Assembly: GCA_001051155.2 (NCBI GenBank)
Contig: JYIP02000012.1
Coordinates: 248,001-312,000, forward strand
DNA: 64,000 bases
Reading direction: 5' to 3'
Source of the DNA: Chrysoporthe austroafricana
Taxonomy: Eukaryota; Ascomycota; Sordariomycetes; Diaporthales; Cryphonectriaceae
The notes beneath the pieces were generated by a model that saw nothing but the letters and a program-made list of their open reading frames with translations, was not told where the DNA came from and did not search any database. Shown piece by piece: positions 1-13,600 of the stretch (positions within the stretch are counted from its first letter, which is position 1; every line of letters starts with the position of its first letter). Made by a program: the position numbers and the translations under genes.

Positions 1-1047
1 GCGTGGAACTGGGACTCTGGTTGTGACTGGGGCGGCCTTCATTGCGCCTGGGAGGTGGCCATGTCATCCTCGAAGCTCTTTGGGGGGGGGGAGGTAGCAG
101 GTCGCGTCGTCGCAGCCGCGCAGCACACGGGCACGGCAGGAGTACGGGCAGTGCTGAGGAGGGCCTGAGGGCCTGAGGGCCTGAGGGCGGGGGGGCAAGG
201 GAGAGGGGGGGTGGTGGTGGTGGTGGCGGAGGGGTCGGTCGAGGCTAAGGCTAGAGGAGGTGTCGCGGCGGCCGGGCGAGAGAGGGAGAGAGAGAGAGGC
301 TCAGCAGCAGCAGTGGCGGCAGCAGGCGCTCATTGGACGCAGTCGGGCAGCGTGATCCTGAGGTGGTGTGTGTGGTAGCGTGCGCCTTAGGGAGGCGGGA
401 AAAGACCTGGAGGCGGGATACCTGGGGGCAGGGCGTAGGCCGGGTGCGGTGGCATGTACCGAAACGGAAGGTTGCGAGGCTTGCGAGGCCGTCAAGATTC
501 AGCCAAGATCTGCCTGCACAGCAGAGGAGGACACGGAGGTGTGTTCTTGTCTGGGCGGCGGCGGTCGGTGAGGCTGGGGACCGCGAGAGGGGCGTGCCAG
601 GCTGGAGCTGGGCAGCTCCGTCCTGGGTTAGGGGACTTGGGGGGCCCGCCAGGGGGGGGGTGCATGAGTGCATGACCCTCTGAGGGACAGTGGGGCAGGG
701 TGTCCAGGTGGGCCTGGGCCGCGCGCAACCTGCTGGGCAAGGCTGGCAGGGCCGGCAGGCTGGCAGACTGGGTTGGGTCCCTGGGGGCAACGGTGTACGG
801 TGTACGTACCTCGTACCTTGCTTGACCTGCAGCAGCTCCCCCACCTGCCCACCTGCTTGCCTGCCCACCTATGCTGCCCTCTCGACGACAACTCATAACT
901 ACTCAGTACACACACTCCCTCCCTTCCTCGCTGCCTCGCTGGCTCGCTGGCGCCGACAATCTCCTCACCTCCTCGCCTGCTCGCCACCCCTCCCACCCTC
1001 CCACCAGCCCACACCCCCTCAGGCTCACATCGACACATCTCTACACC
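1..1047. other. Upstream region of the PMI gene, no supported gene
   Basis: G-rich for the first ~700 bases and strongly pyrimidine-rich from about 900 to the PMI start, as is common for leaders of well-expressed filamentous-fungal genes. It contains three perfect tandem copies of GGCCTGAG (162-185). Long frames on both strands here show no recognisable domain and look like GC-bias artefacts. On the minus strand an ATG at 67-65 opens 22 codons that run off the left edge. It could be the start of a divergent gene, but 22 codons are too few to judge. Confidence 0.5.
162..185. repeat. Short tandem repeat, 3 x GGCCTGAG
   Basis: Three exact, contiguous copies of the 8-mer, about 860 bases upstream of the PMI start codon. 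No function can be read from the sequence. Confidence 0.85.
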
Positions 1048-2500
1048 ATGCAGGTGCCCCTGATCAGACTCCAGTGCGGAGTCAACTCCTACGACTGGGG
1101 CAAGAAGGGCGCCGACTCCGCCGCCGCCAGGTTCGCAGCAGCAACCCCAGCCCCGGACTTCACCATCAGCGCCGACCAGCCCTATGCCGAGGTAGGTATG
1201 CTCCTGTCTGCCCGTGCTGTGTGCTGCAGGTGCTGCGCGTCTGCGCGTCTGCGCGTCCCTGGCTGACCCTGACCGTGCCTCCCCCCGCCAGCTCTGGATG
1301 GGCACCCACCCGTCCAACCCCTCCAGGGACCTCCAGACCGGCCGCACCCTCCTCGACCTCGTCGGCGACAACCAGGCCCTCCTCGCCCCCTCCACCGTCG
1401 CCCGCTATGGCAAGAAGCTGCCCTTCCTCTTCAAGGTCCTCTCCATCGCCAAGGCCCTGTCGATACAGGCCCACCCCAACAAGAAGCTCGCCGAGCAGCT
1501 CCACGCCAGGGACCCCGCCAACTACCCGGATGACAACCACAAGCCCGAGATGGCCATCGCCCTCACCCACTTCGAGGGCCTGTGTGGCTTCAGGCCGCCC
1601 GCCGAGATCGCCCACTTCCTCCAGTCCGTCGCGGCCCTGCGCGGCCTCGTCGGCCCCGACGCCGCCGACGCCTTCGTCCGCACCGTCAGCTCGCACGCGG
1701 GCGACGCTTCCGACGCTGCCAAGGCCGGCAACAGGGCCGCGCTGAAGGAGCTCTTCGGCGCGCTGATGTCCAGGCCGCAGCCCACCCTGGAGACGGCAGC
1801 TGCCGCCCTCCTCGGCGAGGTGTCCGCGGACCCGGACGGCTTCGCGGGAGGCGGTGCCGGCCCCAACAGCGGGAGGGACCTCGCCGCCCTCATCACCCGC
1901 CTCCATGGCCAGTTCGGCCCCGACTATGGCCTCTTCGTCCTGTTCCTCTGCAACCTCGTCACCATGGCCCCCGGCGAGGCCCTGTTCCTCCGGGCTGACG
2001 ACATCCACGCCTACATCTCCGGCGACATCGTCGAGTGCATGGCCGCCAGCGACAACGTCGTCCGCGCTGGCTTCACCCCCAAGTTCAAGGACGTCGACAC
2101 CCTCGTCTCCATGCTGACATACAACTACGCACCCATTGACGAGCAGAAGATGACCCCCGCAGAGTACCCCTACGCGACCCTCAACCGCGCCGCCTACAGC
2201 TCCGGCAGCGAGGCCATGCTCTACGACCCGCCCATCGACGAGTTCAGCGTGGTGCGGACGGTCCTGAGGTCGGACGGTGCCAGGGCAACCTTTGACCCCC
2301 TGGACGGGCCAAGCATCGTCATCTGCACCGCCGGCACGGGTAGGATCTCGGTCGGCCCGACAGCGCAGGATATCAAGGAGGGCTATGTCTTCTTTGTGGG
2401 CTCCACTGCCGAGGTGGTTCTGGAGGCCACGGGTAGCGGCGGTGATCTCGTGACGTTCAAGGCCTTTTGTGAGGTCGAGGACCACAGTAATGGAGCCTAG
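1048..2500 (+). CDS. PMI40: Mannose-6-phosphate isomerase, type I (zinc-dependent)
   Basis: Interconverts fructose-6-P and mannose-6-P in the cytosol, the entry step to GDP-mannose for N- and O-glycans, mannan and GPI anchors. Two exons (1048-1191, 1292-2500) encode 450 aa, the usual length for fungal PMI. The intron (1192-1291) has donor GTAGGT and acceptor CCGCCAG, phase 0. Visible family marks are [11 protein letters not shown] near residue 11, [11 protein letters not shown] at 49-59, the zinc-ligand motif IQAHPNKK (Gln107 and His109), KPEMAIAL with Glu134, and a C-terminal cupin-like half containing [16 protein letters not shown]. The ATG at 1048 follows a pyrimidine-rich leader, and residue 1 aligns with the usual family start. 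All expected zinc-binding motifs appear intact. The two-exon model is unambiguous because both exons match the family on either side of the junction. Confidence 0.97.
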
Positions 2501-5500
2501 ACGGCCCTACACTCAGTTGTGTTCCTCGACAGCCTAGCGCCGCTGTGTCCAATCGAGCACTCTTTGAGATACCCTATGATCTGAGTGAACACGAACGGCG
2601 AGTTGTGTCCTTGACCATTGCCTACGTGTCCCTCTGTATTGTTGAGTGCTATACCGGGCTCGCACAGGAACATCACCCCGCGGATCGCATTGTCGTGGAC
2701 TAACCTCCCCCTTTGCAAAATACAGCCGTGCTGGTCTCCTACGAGAGGTGCTAGATCCGTACGTCTCCCACATCCATGAGGTGGGTCAATGTCCAAGGTG
2801 ATAGGTGCAGTCTAGGTTCAGCACTTATGGCCCCAGGTCAAGGACTACACTAGTCCTGGGGAAAAGAACCCTCGGCTCGAGCTATGAAGAGGGCAGAAGA
2901 ATCCCTTAGTCTTCATCGAAGACGTGAGAAAATCTTGAACCGTATGAATTACCCCAGTTCTAGTGGGCTTTGCTCGAGAATCCCACCAGACTTGGCAGGC
3001 CAGGGCCACAGTGTCCGTACAGATTCATCACCAGCTCTTTGCCTCGGAGCCTCTGCTGGTGTCTTTGTCAACCAAAGAGTAGTTCACGTTTGCAATACTG
3101 AAGAGACTGCTAAAGTGTTCCCGCCAGACAAGCGATGAATTGTCCAGTTCGATGATGTCTATCTGGAGAGGTAGAGCTCAGCCCATTGCTTACAGCCCGT
3201 TGACAGGAGTGTCGATAGGGGTGGCAGGCAGATGAGAGAGCTACCTGGGTACCGCTCATCACCGTCTCCCTGATGGGCTAAGCAAAGTAGTGAAAAGAGG
3301 TTCGATGCAGAGCGATGAATGAGCCGGGAAAGAAGAGGAGAAAAGAAGAAATCAACCGTTCCATTTCCGTTCCCATTTTTCGTCCTCGTATCGAGAGTGC
3401 AACGTAACGAATTTTTCCCTCGTCTGGACGCCCTGTCTTGTTTTCGTCCCCCCCCTCCTCTTTTTGTTTTGCTCCCTCTTTCCATCTCTTGCAAATAAAC
3501 CTATGCAACATTCCAGCCAAGTGAGATTACCATTTTCCCTAAAATTTATTTTCGTCTTGACTCCCCAAGCGTCTCAAGTACAGAGCGTATCCCGAGCCCC
3601 TCGCCCGCGACACTCTTCACGCATTAAACTTTAAGTTGGGGAATGTGAAGCTCCGAAAGTGATGAACTAACGCTGGATTGGGCCAATGATGGCGAGGGTG
3701 AAGATGACGATGCGTTTGATAGCACACCTCCCCAGTGGGAGCAAAGGACCTGGATAGGCTGGCCGGTCTATAATGTAAGTGTGCATGAGTTTCCCCCGGC
3801 CGCGCCCCGATGAGATGTATAAACAAAGATGATAGGTACATGGGATTTGCGGAACGAAGGGGCTAGAAACAGACAGCGGACCCCTACATGGGATGGCAGG
3901 ACAAGAGACGGGGTGTGTATTAGAGACACAAGCCGGGCAAGTCGACCCGCTTCGATCACGAGCCAATAGAGATGATCGAGGGACGGACCAGCTGGACGTT
4001 GCTTTGGTACGAGAACAAGGGAGACTTTTGACAGGTGCAAATGCAAGGAAGATGCACAGAATGGGCCCGTTCCGAGCGTCGCTGCAGTGAATTCGGGTTG
4101 GGCAGCACAATGCGTGCCATATTGCAGCCAGTCCCGGTCGTTATTCCGCAGCAGTGCAATCTCGGGGGTCAGCATCCCGTCGTTGCTGAGAGCGCGGCAA
4201 CCGGCGTCGAGCGATCTGAGCATGCCGGAGGTTGCGGGGTTCATGCATAGTCCTGACGGGCTGTTCCTGTACCACTCATGTTGGAATGCAGGTGTCAAGC
4301 AGCCAGTCTTGTATATGCCAGCCTTCATATGCCAGCCCTCGTCGGGCAGCTTCGCTGTCGCCCTCAGGTGCAGAGAGGCCCTCCCACCACACCACCGTTG
4401 AGGTCTTACCGGTCGTTGATGGTGCAGGAAGCTGTGTGAGCCCCCGCCCTGTTAAACGCAACGGCCTCAAGACAGCGCTAGGCGACGATGAGGAATCTGT
4501 TTTTGGCAACAGTCTTCTGGGGCCCAGAATAGCCTTGGCACAGTGGTAGCCATGCTGTACAACACATGCGGTCCAAGTGTTCGTTTCCACTTGATTGTGG
4601 CTTTCTGCACCAAGGACTGATCGGAATCAGTGACTACCAGTCGTTTGCATTTTGATGGCCTCTAGCCTGGAGGCGCCTTTCCGTCTCGAGTCGAGCCCAG
4701 TCGATAATTGTTCGTATTTGGATCAATCTCTCGAGCCGCTGCGTCGATGGAGCTTTCGACGAGGACTTTGCAGATCCGAAGCTGCAGACTGCTGGGCGGG
4801 TGGGTGCTGTGCCACTCTACAGCGGAGGTTCTGAGAGGCAGGCATCACGCATTATTATCGTCGACCCAAGATTCGTGACGGACCGGTCGTCAGACTTGGG
4901 CAAGTGATGAAGTGCTCATGCATGTTGTCTGTAAGGTGTGGCGCATGTACAGGCTGGATCGTTCTGCCCCTGACTGGCTGACTGACTGTTGTGACCAATA
5001 CTTTAACAGCGCCTTCAAGGCACTAATTATTGTCCATATCCTCCACGAGGCCCCCTGTGCTGTTCCGGACAGCGTACCCGCCCTCAATGCACCTTGCAAG
5101 TCGAAGCAAGCAGGAGCCGCGGACCGTATCCCTCAATTTCAAAGCAAAAGCAGAAGAGCAGAGCGAATGTAACACACATGTTCCCCCTAGAGGGCCCTTT
5201 GGAAAGAAATGCGGATAAGTAGAGGCGAATGGTGGGCAGTATGACAGAGATGAGTGATTATCGAGGTGCGTGCTTGGGGTCCAACTAACTCTGATGCAGA
5301 GTCCAAGTCTGGTGGCGACTCCTCCTTCAGCCGTCGACTCTCAGCACCATAGTCCCAGGCACCTCAACAGGACCCTCTGGCTTGTTTCGTCATCCTCTCC
5401 CGCCACTACAATGACCAAATAGGCCGAGCCTTGAGGACGAGTAGGGACAGTTGAAAACACAAGCAAGTAGGTCGTCAAAGAGTCACCATATTGCCAGTGT

Positions 5501-5628
5501 TGGGAAGACGGGAGATGCTGTGACTTCAGAGGCTTGAAGGTGAACTTTTGCCGGGCAAAAGAGGCAGATTGGCCGTAAGCGTCCAACGGTAGAAGGACAA
5601 AAGCCACCAGCAGGGCTTCCAATACCAC
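2501..5628. other. Intergenic, about 3.1 kb, no gene supported
   Basis: Lies between the PMI stop and the 3' end of the Zn2Cys6 regulator, so it must hold both 3' UTRs. The many small frames (the longest about 186 codons, minus strand 3768-4328) have no family resemblance, no plausible splice partners and mixed codon use. An AATAAA occurs at 3493-3498 (+), too far from PMI to be assigned with confidence. The 95-codon minus-strand frame just past the regulator's stop (5341-5628) begins with GTG and is best read as 3' UTR. Confidence 0.5.
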
Positions 5629-7659
5629 CTAACGTCGGGACGTAACGCTGGCCCGGTGGTTGTCTGCGGCCGTCGTTGTGCTACCAAGGCCACCACCGAG
5701 GCCGCTGCCAGCACTGCTGCGGCCAGACGACGCTTCCCCATAGGCTGTGCCACCCGTTACAGCATGCTGCTGCTGGGAGAGATGGTGGCTTGCATGCCGT
5801 GAAGACACATGGTGTGACACCGCGTGGTGTTGTTGATGATGGTGGGCGTGACTCTGGTGGTGGCCATGGGGAGAGGAGGAGGAGGGTTGGTAGGCCGCGC
5901 AGCCGTGGGTCGTCGATGCACCGGCGTCACTTCCAACGTAGCCTGCGCTACCGGAGCTACTTTCCGCTGTGGATCGGGACGTCAGGCCGGATCCAGACGA
6001 CGCCCGTCGCATGCTTGACGTCTCTGCCGGGCTGGCTGCACCATACGTGTATCCGGTGAGGCCAACAGCTGGCCCCTGTGTCGCTGCGCTGCGGTCCGAC
6101 TCGCCGAAAATGGTCTCGCTTGCTCCCGATGAGACGGACGTGTACGCATTCGCCGAGGTGCCTTGCTGTTGCGGAGGTCTTCCACTTGCCGGATACTCGT
6201 ACGCGGGACTGACATATCCAGCGACTGCAGCAGCCGCTGTGGCTTCGGAGAGAGGAGACACGGGCGAGGTCTGGCCGATGGTCCCACCACATACAGTAGG
6301 GCCATGGCTAGACTTGGAGGTGCCGTACCCTGGTAGAAGACCGTCGGCACGGTAGTTGGCTCCCGAGATACCCAAGGCCCGTGAGACAGGCGTTGGAAGT
6401 AGCCGCTCACTTCCGGCGGACGGCAGCGAAGCAGCGATGCTGGAGAAGGAGTATGCCGATGAGTCGCCTGGCACGGACGCGGCTGGACGGTGGACCAGGC
6501 TAGTAGTAGTTGGTCCGGCACCGTATGCATATCCTGCATCCGAGTCCAAGTAGACACCGTTGCCATGACCGCCGCCTTTCTGTCGAGTAGCGGACCAGTG
6601 TCCATAGCTAGGAACCATCTGGACCGGATCGCTGTTGATCACCTGGTACGGGGGACAGCTCAGCCCATACTCCACGCTCGCGTCCGGCCCGTAAGCGTCC
6701 GCCCACTCAGTTCCGATCGAGTAGTACCCTTTGGTGCTCGCGTTGTGATATCCAGTGCCCCGGTACGAAGTCGGCAGTCCCCCCGAAGCCAGGAGGTGCA
6801 TGTCCTGTGGATATTGGGCCATGGAAGAGCCCATGTGTGCCATAGACCCTGTTCCACGCTGCGCAAGTGTTCGAGAGACGTCCATGTTGTAATCATATCT
6901 GCCGTCATCGCGCATTGGTGCCTCTTGCGATTGGACCTGTGGATCACAGATCATGTCAGCTCGACTGCAGCCAGCAAGCAGGGATGATTCATGGATGTGG
7001 CTTCTGTTCGAGCGCATGCTTGAGACTTCGCACCATTTGCCCACCCGTTGTCCCTTCATGGCATGTTTCTGGAGCATTGAGGTGGATCATACCCGTAAGA
7101 AGAGGCATTGCTCGACGCCTGCATTTTTGCAGTTGATACATGGTTGACCAGCACCCGGGTCTCCGCTGCAACGGATCTTGCGCTTGCGACATCGCCCACA
7201 CTACACAGGAGTCAGTACCATCGTAGCTCACGTGGTGAACTTGCTTCTTGTGTCTCTGCACCTGTGTTGTTGTCATTGTTCGAGGGCATTGGGCAGTCCA
7301 TGCCTGGCGGTTGATGCTTCACCCGAGGGTCTTTCGTACGCCTCTGGGTCTAAGCACCTCGCGAACACAATAGACACGCGGCCAAGGGGAGATCCAGCGC
7401 CGTCCAAGATGATATGTAGGTAGTAAAGGAAGGGGGGAGGGAGAGATAGGAAGCTTACAGCAACAGCAATACGCTTTCGTGGTGGTGTTGTTTCGTCGGC
7501 CTGCGCGTCCGTCATGGTGATGGCTCGGGCGTCGTGGGAAGCAAGTTGGTACCGTCGTTCCGGGTAGGAGAGGTATGGGGCACATGAGCGATTAGGTAGA
7601 TATCTCAATCCATCATTGGGGTGTGGTTGAGGGGGAGGGTAGTATGCGCGGGACACCAT
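5629..7659 (-). CDS. Zn2Cys6 (GAL4-type) transcription factor with His/Ser-rich C-terminus
   Basis: Probable nuclear DNA-binding regulator of unknown target. Three exons on the minus strand (7659-7459, 7200-7093, 6936-5629) give 538 aa. Both introns are phase 0, with donors GTAAGC and GTATGA and acceptors TGTAG and CACAG. The junction of exons 1 and 2 creates KRIAVA-CGRCRKRKIRCSGD, a classic cluster: Cys-x2-Cys-x6-Cys, then a longer loop, Cys-x2-Cys-x6-Cys, all inside the 36-codon second exon (residues 68-103). After the cluster the protein is low-complexity: Tyr/Gly/Ser-rich, then a His/Gln-rich run near the C-terminus, ending in RASVTSRR. I see no fungal-specific transcription-factor (MHR) domain and no coiled coil. 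A basic run (PPRKR) precedes the cluster. Target genes cannot be inferred; neighbours are unrelated housekeeping genes. Confidence 0.88.
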
Positions 7660-10600
7660 GGTAATATACAGTTTGCTCTCCTCAGCTGGTGTGCCCGCGT
7701 CGTTGTTCAGCTCGGTGGATAGAGGCGGGAACAGTGGATCGCAGGTAGCAAGTCTTGGGACAGCACCGTTCGACTATTTGTTAGTTGGGCCAGATACGTC
7801 ACGTCACTCGATGTCCTCGAGACCGACTGGCTAACGACGGCTGAGTCGAGCGCAGGTGGCCTCCAGTCTTTCCAGGGGCCAGGTGACAGAAAGAGGCAAT
7901 TGAAAGCGAGGCTGGGCGGGCGACGGGACGCAAGATGCAGGCCACACTTCGAATTAACGAGACAAGGGCCCAGCAGCAGGTAGGCGAGGCGGCGGACGAA
8001 GACAGGCAAGGCCGGCACCTGGAAGTGCAGCAGGGTTATCGAGGCGAGACAAGAAGCCTAGGCAGATTGGCGGGAAGAGAAGTGCGAGGCCCAGTTTGAC
8101 GGCCGATCACAATTCGACCCGATGACCAGGAAGAGTCCCGCCGGCGGACGAATCGGCCCAGTTGCTGCGTGTTTGTTGGTGCTTGTCTGGTCTCCCTGGC
8201 TGACCAGGCTGGTTCGATGGTACAGTCTGTGTTTCCTGCGGCTCTGTCTAGTGATAAACCTGCGACGGCAATTATTCCTGGTATGTAAAACACGGCGTCG
8301 GACGTACGAAGGTCCACCGCGAGCACAAGAGTATGGCCTGTTCCGAAGTGGATGTCGCGCGAGGGGCTGTATGTGTCTGTGTTGGAGTGCAGGTGTATGA
8401 GCCAAACGCAGTCTCGTCTGATCCCGCTCTTCCCAGTGAGAGACACAGAGAATCTATCACGCTGCGGGTGCTGTCCCAAGTCAACCCTAAAGCAACCTTA
8501 GGAACGATCGGCTCCTGGTCTCGTTGCCTGGCTAGATTCTTCGTCCCAAGTCGGGCGCACACGGGGCCCCGGAGGACTTGAACCAGCTCCTTGTCTCGTG
8601 GGACCTGCTTATTCGAGAGGGGCTTCAGCCAAGAGATGCAACATTAGCAGGACATGCGATGTCGGTGAGTCGTAGTACGTTTGGAAACCTGGTCACAAAG
8701 TTTAACCTGGTTGACGAGAAGAATGAAAAACTTGAGAGGAAGTTTTGGTTAGGGATGGAAATTAATGAGAAGGTGGAGAAGGGCGAAGGAGAGCGACTGT
8801 CAGATAGTCCGAGAGGAATTGAAAGTCATGAAAATAGTCTCATTCCGAGGAGAGACAGAAAAGGCTGAGAGACATGTCAGACCTTCGCCGTTTTTCTATC
8901 TGCCCGTGATAAAATTGTTTTGCGGTATTGGGTGACCCAGGGCTACTCAAAAAGGAAATCGAACTTATTTGACCAACAGTGACGTTTGCCAAAGACGAGA
9001 CACCAAAGATAGTAATTTGGAGATAAAAAGACTGATCTGAAAATGTGAGCCGTGCCGTCATGCCCACCCTTGCCGTAAAATTTCATAATCCAATTCCAGG
9101 ACGAGTGTCTAGTACGTCTCGTCTGACGGGCTCCAACTTACACAACATCTGTCAGTGAAACGTACGGATGCACCTCTTGGAAGGCGGTATCGTGACATGG
9201 TCGTGCGTCCCCTCCTCCAAGGTAGCCAACGGGTAGCTGCATACGGCCTACTGCTGCGATGGCCCGCTCCCTTGGCAGGGATCAACTGTATCAACGCTCG
9301 CTCAGCTAGATCGGTGCGGATATACACGCATTCCTGATGTACGGTGCTGTAAGACTTTGAAAATGGTACACCACTGTCAGAGACATACAGCCAATGACAT
9401 GCATGTACATGTCAATCACGAAGAGCTCTATAGGGAAAAATCAAGCTACGCAGGCGTGAGAGGGGCGAGTAGGCCAAATTCTGCAGAGATCGTAAGTTAT
9501 GGAGAGCAGTCCCGTCCAAAATGTCGATTGCCAACATCATCTTTGCAGTATTGTGAAATACGGAAACATTCTTGTTGTGTTGGAAATTTTTTTTTTTTTT
9601 TTTTTGAACCGGGCTTCCTCGTTTGGTACCAGGGAGCGGCATCATCTAATGCCATATTGCTGCATTGACCCGAGACCAATGTCCTATAAGCTCTTATAGC
9701 TTGAGATCCTTTTGGTCCTTCTCGCCGGGCGGATTGTTATCAAGATATAGAGACAAACGTGAGGCCCCCCCTAATGAAAGAACAGAAGGAAATGATAGAG
9801 GAGATATGTTTAAGCGCTGATAGCCGCTCATGAAAAACAAACACCAAGAGAATAGAAGGCAAGGTGAGTCCCAAATTGTATCCATTCGAGCGTAAAATCT
9901 TGACTGCGGACGGGCGAACGTCAAGGTCCGTCAAGCCGCGTGGCATTTCTTTGTCACTTGTCTCATCCCCCCACGGAATTGCCTCAACAGGTCGCCGTGC
10001 ATGAGCTTAGACGCATCAATGTACGAGAACGGTACAGTACATCTGCGATACGAAGCTCGTGGTCCTATCTTAGTGCGGCCGTGCCGCTGCAGCACATATA
10101 CTGCTCTTGGATCTCGATGAATTCTACCTTGAACATGACAGCAAATCTGGGTAGTAATATAATGAATAACAGATGGCTGGTTAAAGGGGGGGGAGGAAGG
10201 GGAAAAAGAACAACAAGTAGAACACTATATGTAATGAGAATGAAGCAAACTTTGGCACACGGATCAGAGCCATTGAGAGCTGTCTACTTTTGCCTTCCCT
10301 TGCCTGTGGCCTGTTCGCTTGTACCGTGCTGCAACAGACCAGGTGAAGGCGAGACAGGCGTCAGCTGACAAGACTCACCTCTGCATGATCAATATACCCT
10401 GGGCCCCGACGCAGGCTCCGAATGACATGAATGAATCACAAGTGTTGAACAGAGACACGTCGACCACAAATATCAACAGCCTCTTCTCTGAGACAAGACA
10501 TGGAAGAAAGAACACGCACAATCGAGGCTATATGACAGACAGACTATGCGTGATCTTGAAGCAGGTGTAGGTAGACACTCTCATCATCGCTAGCTGAGAG

Positions 10601-13600
10601 CAATGGCTTTCATAGTCGGTAGTGGCCCTCCATTGCCTGAGTCTATATCAAGCTCGTCAGACATTTCTTTATGACTTTAGGCCTCGAGCTTTACATGGAT
10701 CCACCGACAGAGAGAGGTCGTTCCTGAGTGGCCAGTGGAGAAATTGAGTAATATGGAGCGGGCGATGTCTAGCTCGACGACCGCCGTTCCACTGGAAGAG
10801 GAAACACTTTTCTGATCCGGAAGGGTAATTGATGACCAGGGCATTCATTCTGACACTGGATTTCCTCGTGAGGAACAGACAGCCAAGGTGTGGTCGTCGT
10901 TTGAAATCTGCAAATGATTCGCATCGGTCTGAAGGACAATCAAACGGGGTACAAACGCTACGGCTTGACCCAGCCTCCTTGTGCACAAGCAGCAAACTTG
11001 CGAGTATTTTGTCGATCGATGCAACAGTAGTAAAGGGGGAGGAACACCAAAGGTGTTTGCCCGAAGATTGAACACACGAAAGGGTGGTCTCGTCAATGAT
11101 AGTCTCCTATTACCATGGAGCCGTACCTGAGTGCACCGTCAACCGCTATTCACGTGCCCCAGATGGCCCCAAAAACGACAGAGACACAGACGATATGATC
11201 TAGACGTGACGCAGAAGATGGATGGCTGTCGAGCAATGTTGCAAATTGCTGTGTGGCACAGGCTTTTTTGATGCGATGCTCGCCAGCAGGATTACAGTGT
11301 CTGCCATGTCGGCAGTAGAGAACTAGAAAACAGCCGGAGAAAACACTGCGAGGAGAATATGAGAGACTGTATCTCGTATCAACGAGCATCGCGCGTCTCA
11401 ATTCGCACACATAACAGCCGTCCGCTTGCCTTCACAGTCCGCGCAGCAGAGGTCGAAGCGTCGATAACACGAGGTCTAGACCGAAGCTTGACTATAGGCG
11501 TTTGATCTATCATCACAACTCGTGATCTTCCTGCTTCTTGCTGACGTAGCACTGGAAGGATACTTTGGATCAAGTACACCTCGGCAATGAATAAGGCAAG
11601 TGGGCTTGGTATCGGCCACCTACTCAAAGCCCATGAGCGAGGCCTGGATATGCAGAGGATCAGCCACATGAGGCTGTGATGGGCCAGAGCTAGTTCTTCA
11701 GCAAGTGGCCGACATGCGCTGCAAGACAAGGTGGTGTGTCAATTAAGCCCAAACATCGACCCCATCGATGGCCCAGCCATGGATTCAAATTGCGCGAGCC
11801 GTCCCGTCAACACGCTCTTTGTGGGGAGTAAATGCAGGTCCCAGATGACAGGGGGCACGTGTCCAGCCCAGGGATTAATGTCGGTAACATTCATACGTCG
11901 CTAGAGAAGCAACCCATGTGCTAAGCCTCTCGCTGGCTGCAGCTCGGATGTCAACGCCATTAGTGCTTTGTAATGATCTCTGGATCATTTCAGTCATTTG
12001 CTCTGATTGGAGAGTCCGGGCCATTGCAGATCCTGGTTGCTGCTCGGAAAGAATGACAGCCCGAGAAGCCTGCATGATAGGGGAGCTAGCACGAGTAAAA
12101 CCCTCTACCTCAGGGCGGAGAGACCCTTCAGCCGGGATCTATGTCTGAGTCCAACTCGTCGGACCTCGCCTGCAAGCGCCAGGTATACAATGGGGCGTCA
12201 AGAGCGAGTGGTCGGAACGGAGCGGGTTGCATCCAGACTGACCACCGTGGTCCACCGCCGCTAACCTGCACCGCCCCTATCCAGCACTGCGAGGACGTCG
12301 ACATGTGACACAGAAAGGCATTTCAGGCAGTAAGTATGCCAGCCGTTCAGGTCCTGCTGACACAGCAATTCCATCTGGTGGAAAGTCTGCCCTGGTTGGC
12401 CGACATCCCGCGCGGATGGGCAGCAACGTACAGCTGGATACTGCGAATCCGGGAGCCTCGCGCGTTGATTCAAAGGTGCCGAACTGAGACACAGCAGGCA
12501 GTGGAGCCTTTCGTCCTTGTCTGGGTCAAGTGCTGTGTCGGGGACTTGTAGTCTTCGCCCTCTGTGCAACATCCTCGAAAACACACTGCTGGCGCCGAAC
12601 TGCTCTCAACTGATGCTGTATCGAATCCGTAGGGTCCCTATGCCCTTCGGACCCCACGCAATCTCGCAGTCAGGTCTTGGCTGGCAAAGAGCTGTGCTCT
12701 CGGGATAACTGACGGCTGGCTGCAGCTTCCACAGTATGCAATGCGCTGCTGTTATCGAGCGCTAACCCGCGGGCGGTCGGGAGCGATCCATGCTGTGTGA
12801 CAATGCAAAATCTTTCATGCCACCCTTCGTTTTCGATGCCAGCCCGTTAATTCCGCAGCGATATTCACGCTTTTCCGCCCAACAAATTGGGAAGCTGTTG
12901 ACGTACCATCTCAGCCTGAACCGTGATCATAAAATGTGAATGCTTTTGAAACACGGAGGCGGGCAGCGCACAACGTGATGCATGGCGCGTAAGATGACTT
13001 GCAGCAGGCAGTGGCTCAATGCCTGCCATGCTCAATGAGCGGTCGACCCCGAGCCATCTCGTCGACCTCGCCACAGACCTAGAGTGCAACTTAGGCTAAT
13101 AGCAGAGACCAAGCAAAAGGAGTTCGGCCCTTTCAAGGACCAGATACAGACTGATTGACCTGCATCGCGTAGCTCGTGCAACTGTACTCACCCAATGTTG
13201 ATGCTCTTGTTTGTTGATTTGTGGATGGTCGCTGGTCCATTTCCAGTAGCCTGACGACTTGTCTTGTGTGACTGAGTGAGCACGGATGATGCAATACCTG
13301 TCCTGATAACCAGAAGTTTCCTCATACACCGGTGAGGTCCACGGTTGGCTGCGGGCTGACCGCTCCGTCGGAGCCTGTCCAATCGCTTCTCCCATACTTT
13401 ACGGAGGAGGCGTTGCCAGTCTGACTCTCATCTCCATGCCCGCCCAGACTCAGATGTCTTCCACGGGGTGTCTATGAGCTTTCTTCACTCCGTCGGACAT
13501 GCCGCGCAAGCAAACCGCCAATGCTCATTGAAACACTTGAGACGTGGTTGGAGAGGCCACTTCAGGAATTAGAGTAGCGCTCGGACAACAAAGGAAACCG

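Noticed and set aside
8571..8585. Exact B-box match GGTTCAAGTCC on the minus strand
   Set aside because: The T-arm does not pair at two of five positions, no matching acceptor stem exists, and no A box lies at the right distance.
10089..10102. 14-nt identity to the start of U6 snRNA (GCAGCACATATACT)
   Set aside because: The diagnostic downstream U6 sequences (GATTAGCATGG and the ISL) are missing, so the match is chance.
11379..11729. Minus-strand frame faintly like a short-chain dehydrogenase segment (VYLIQSILPVLRQQ ... SRVVMI)
   Set aside because: No Gly-rich cofactor motif, no catalytic Tyr-x-x-x-Lys and no flanking exons. The resemblance is too short to support even a pseudogene.
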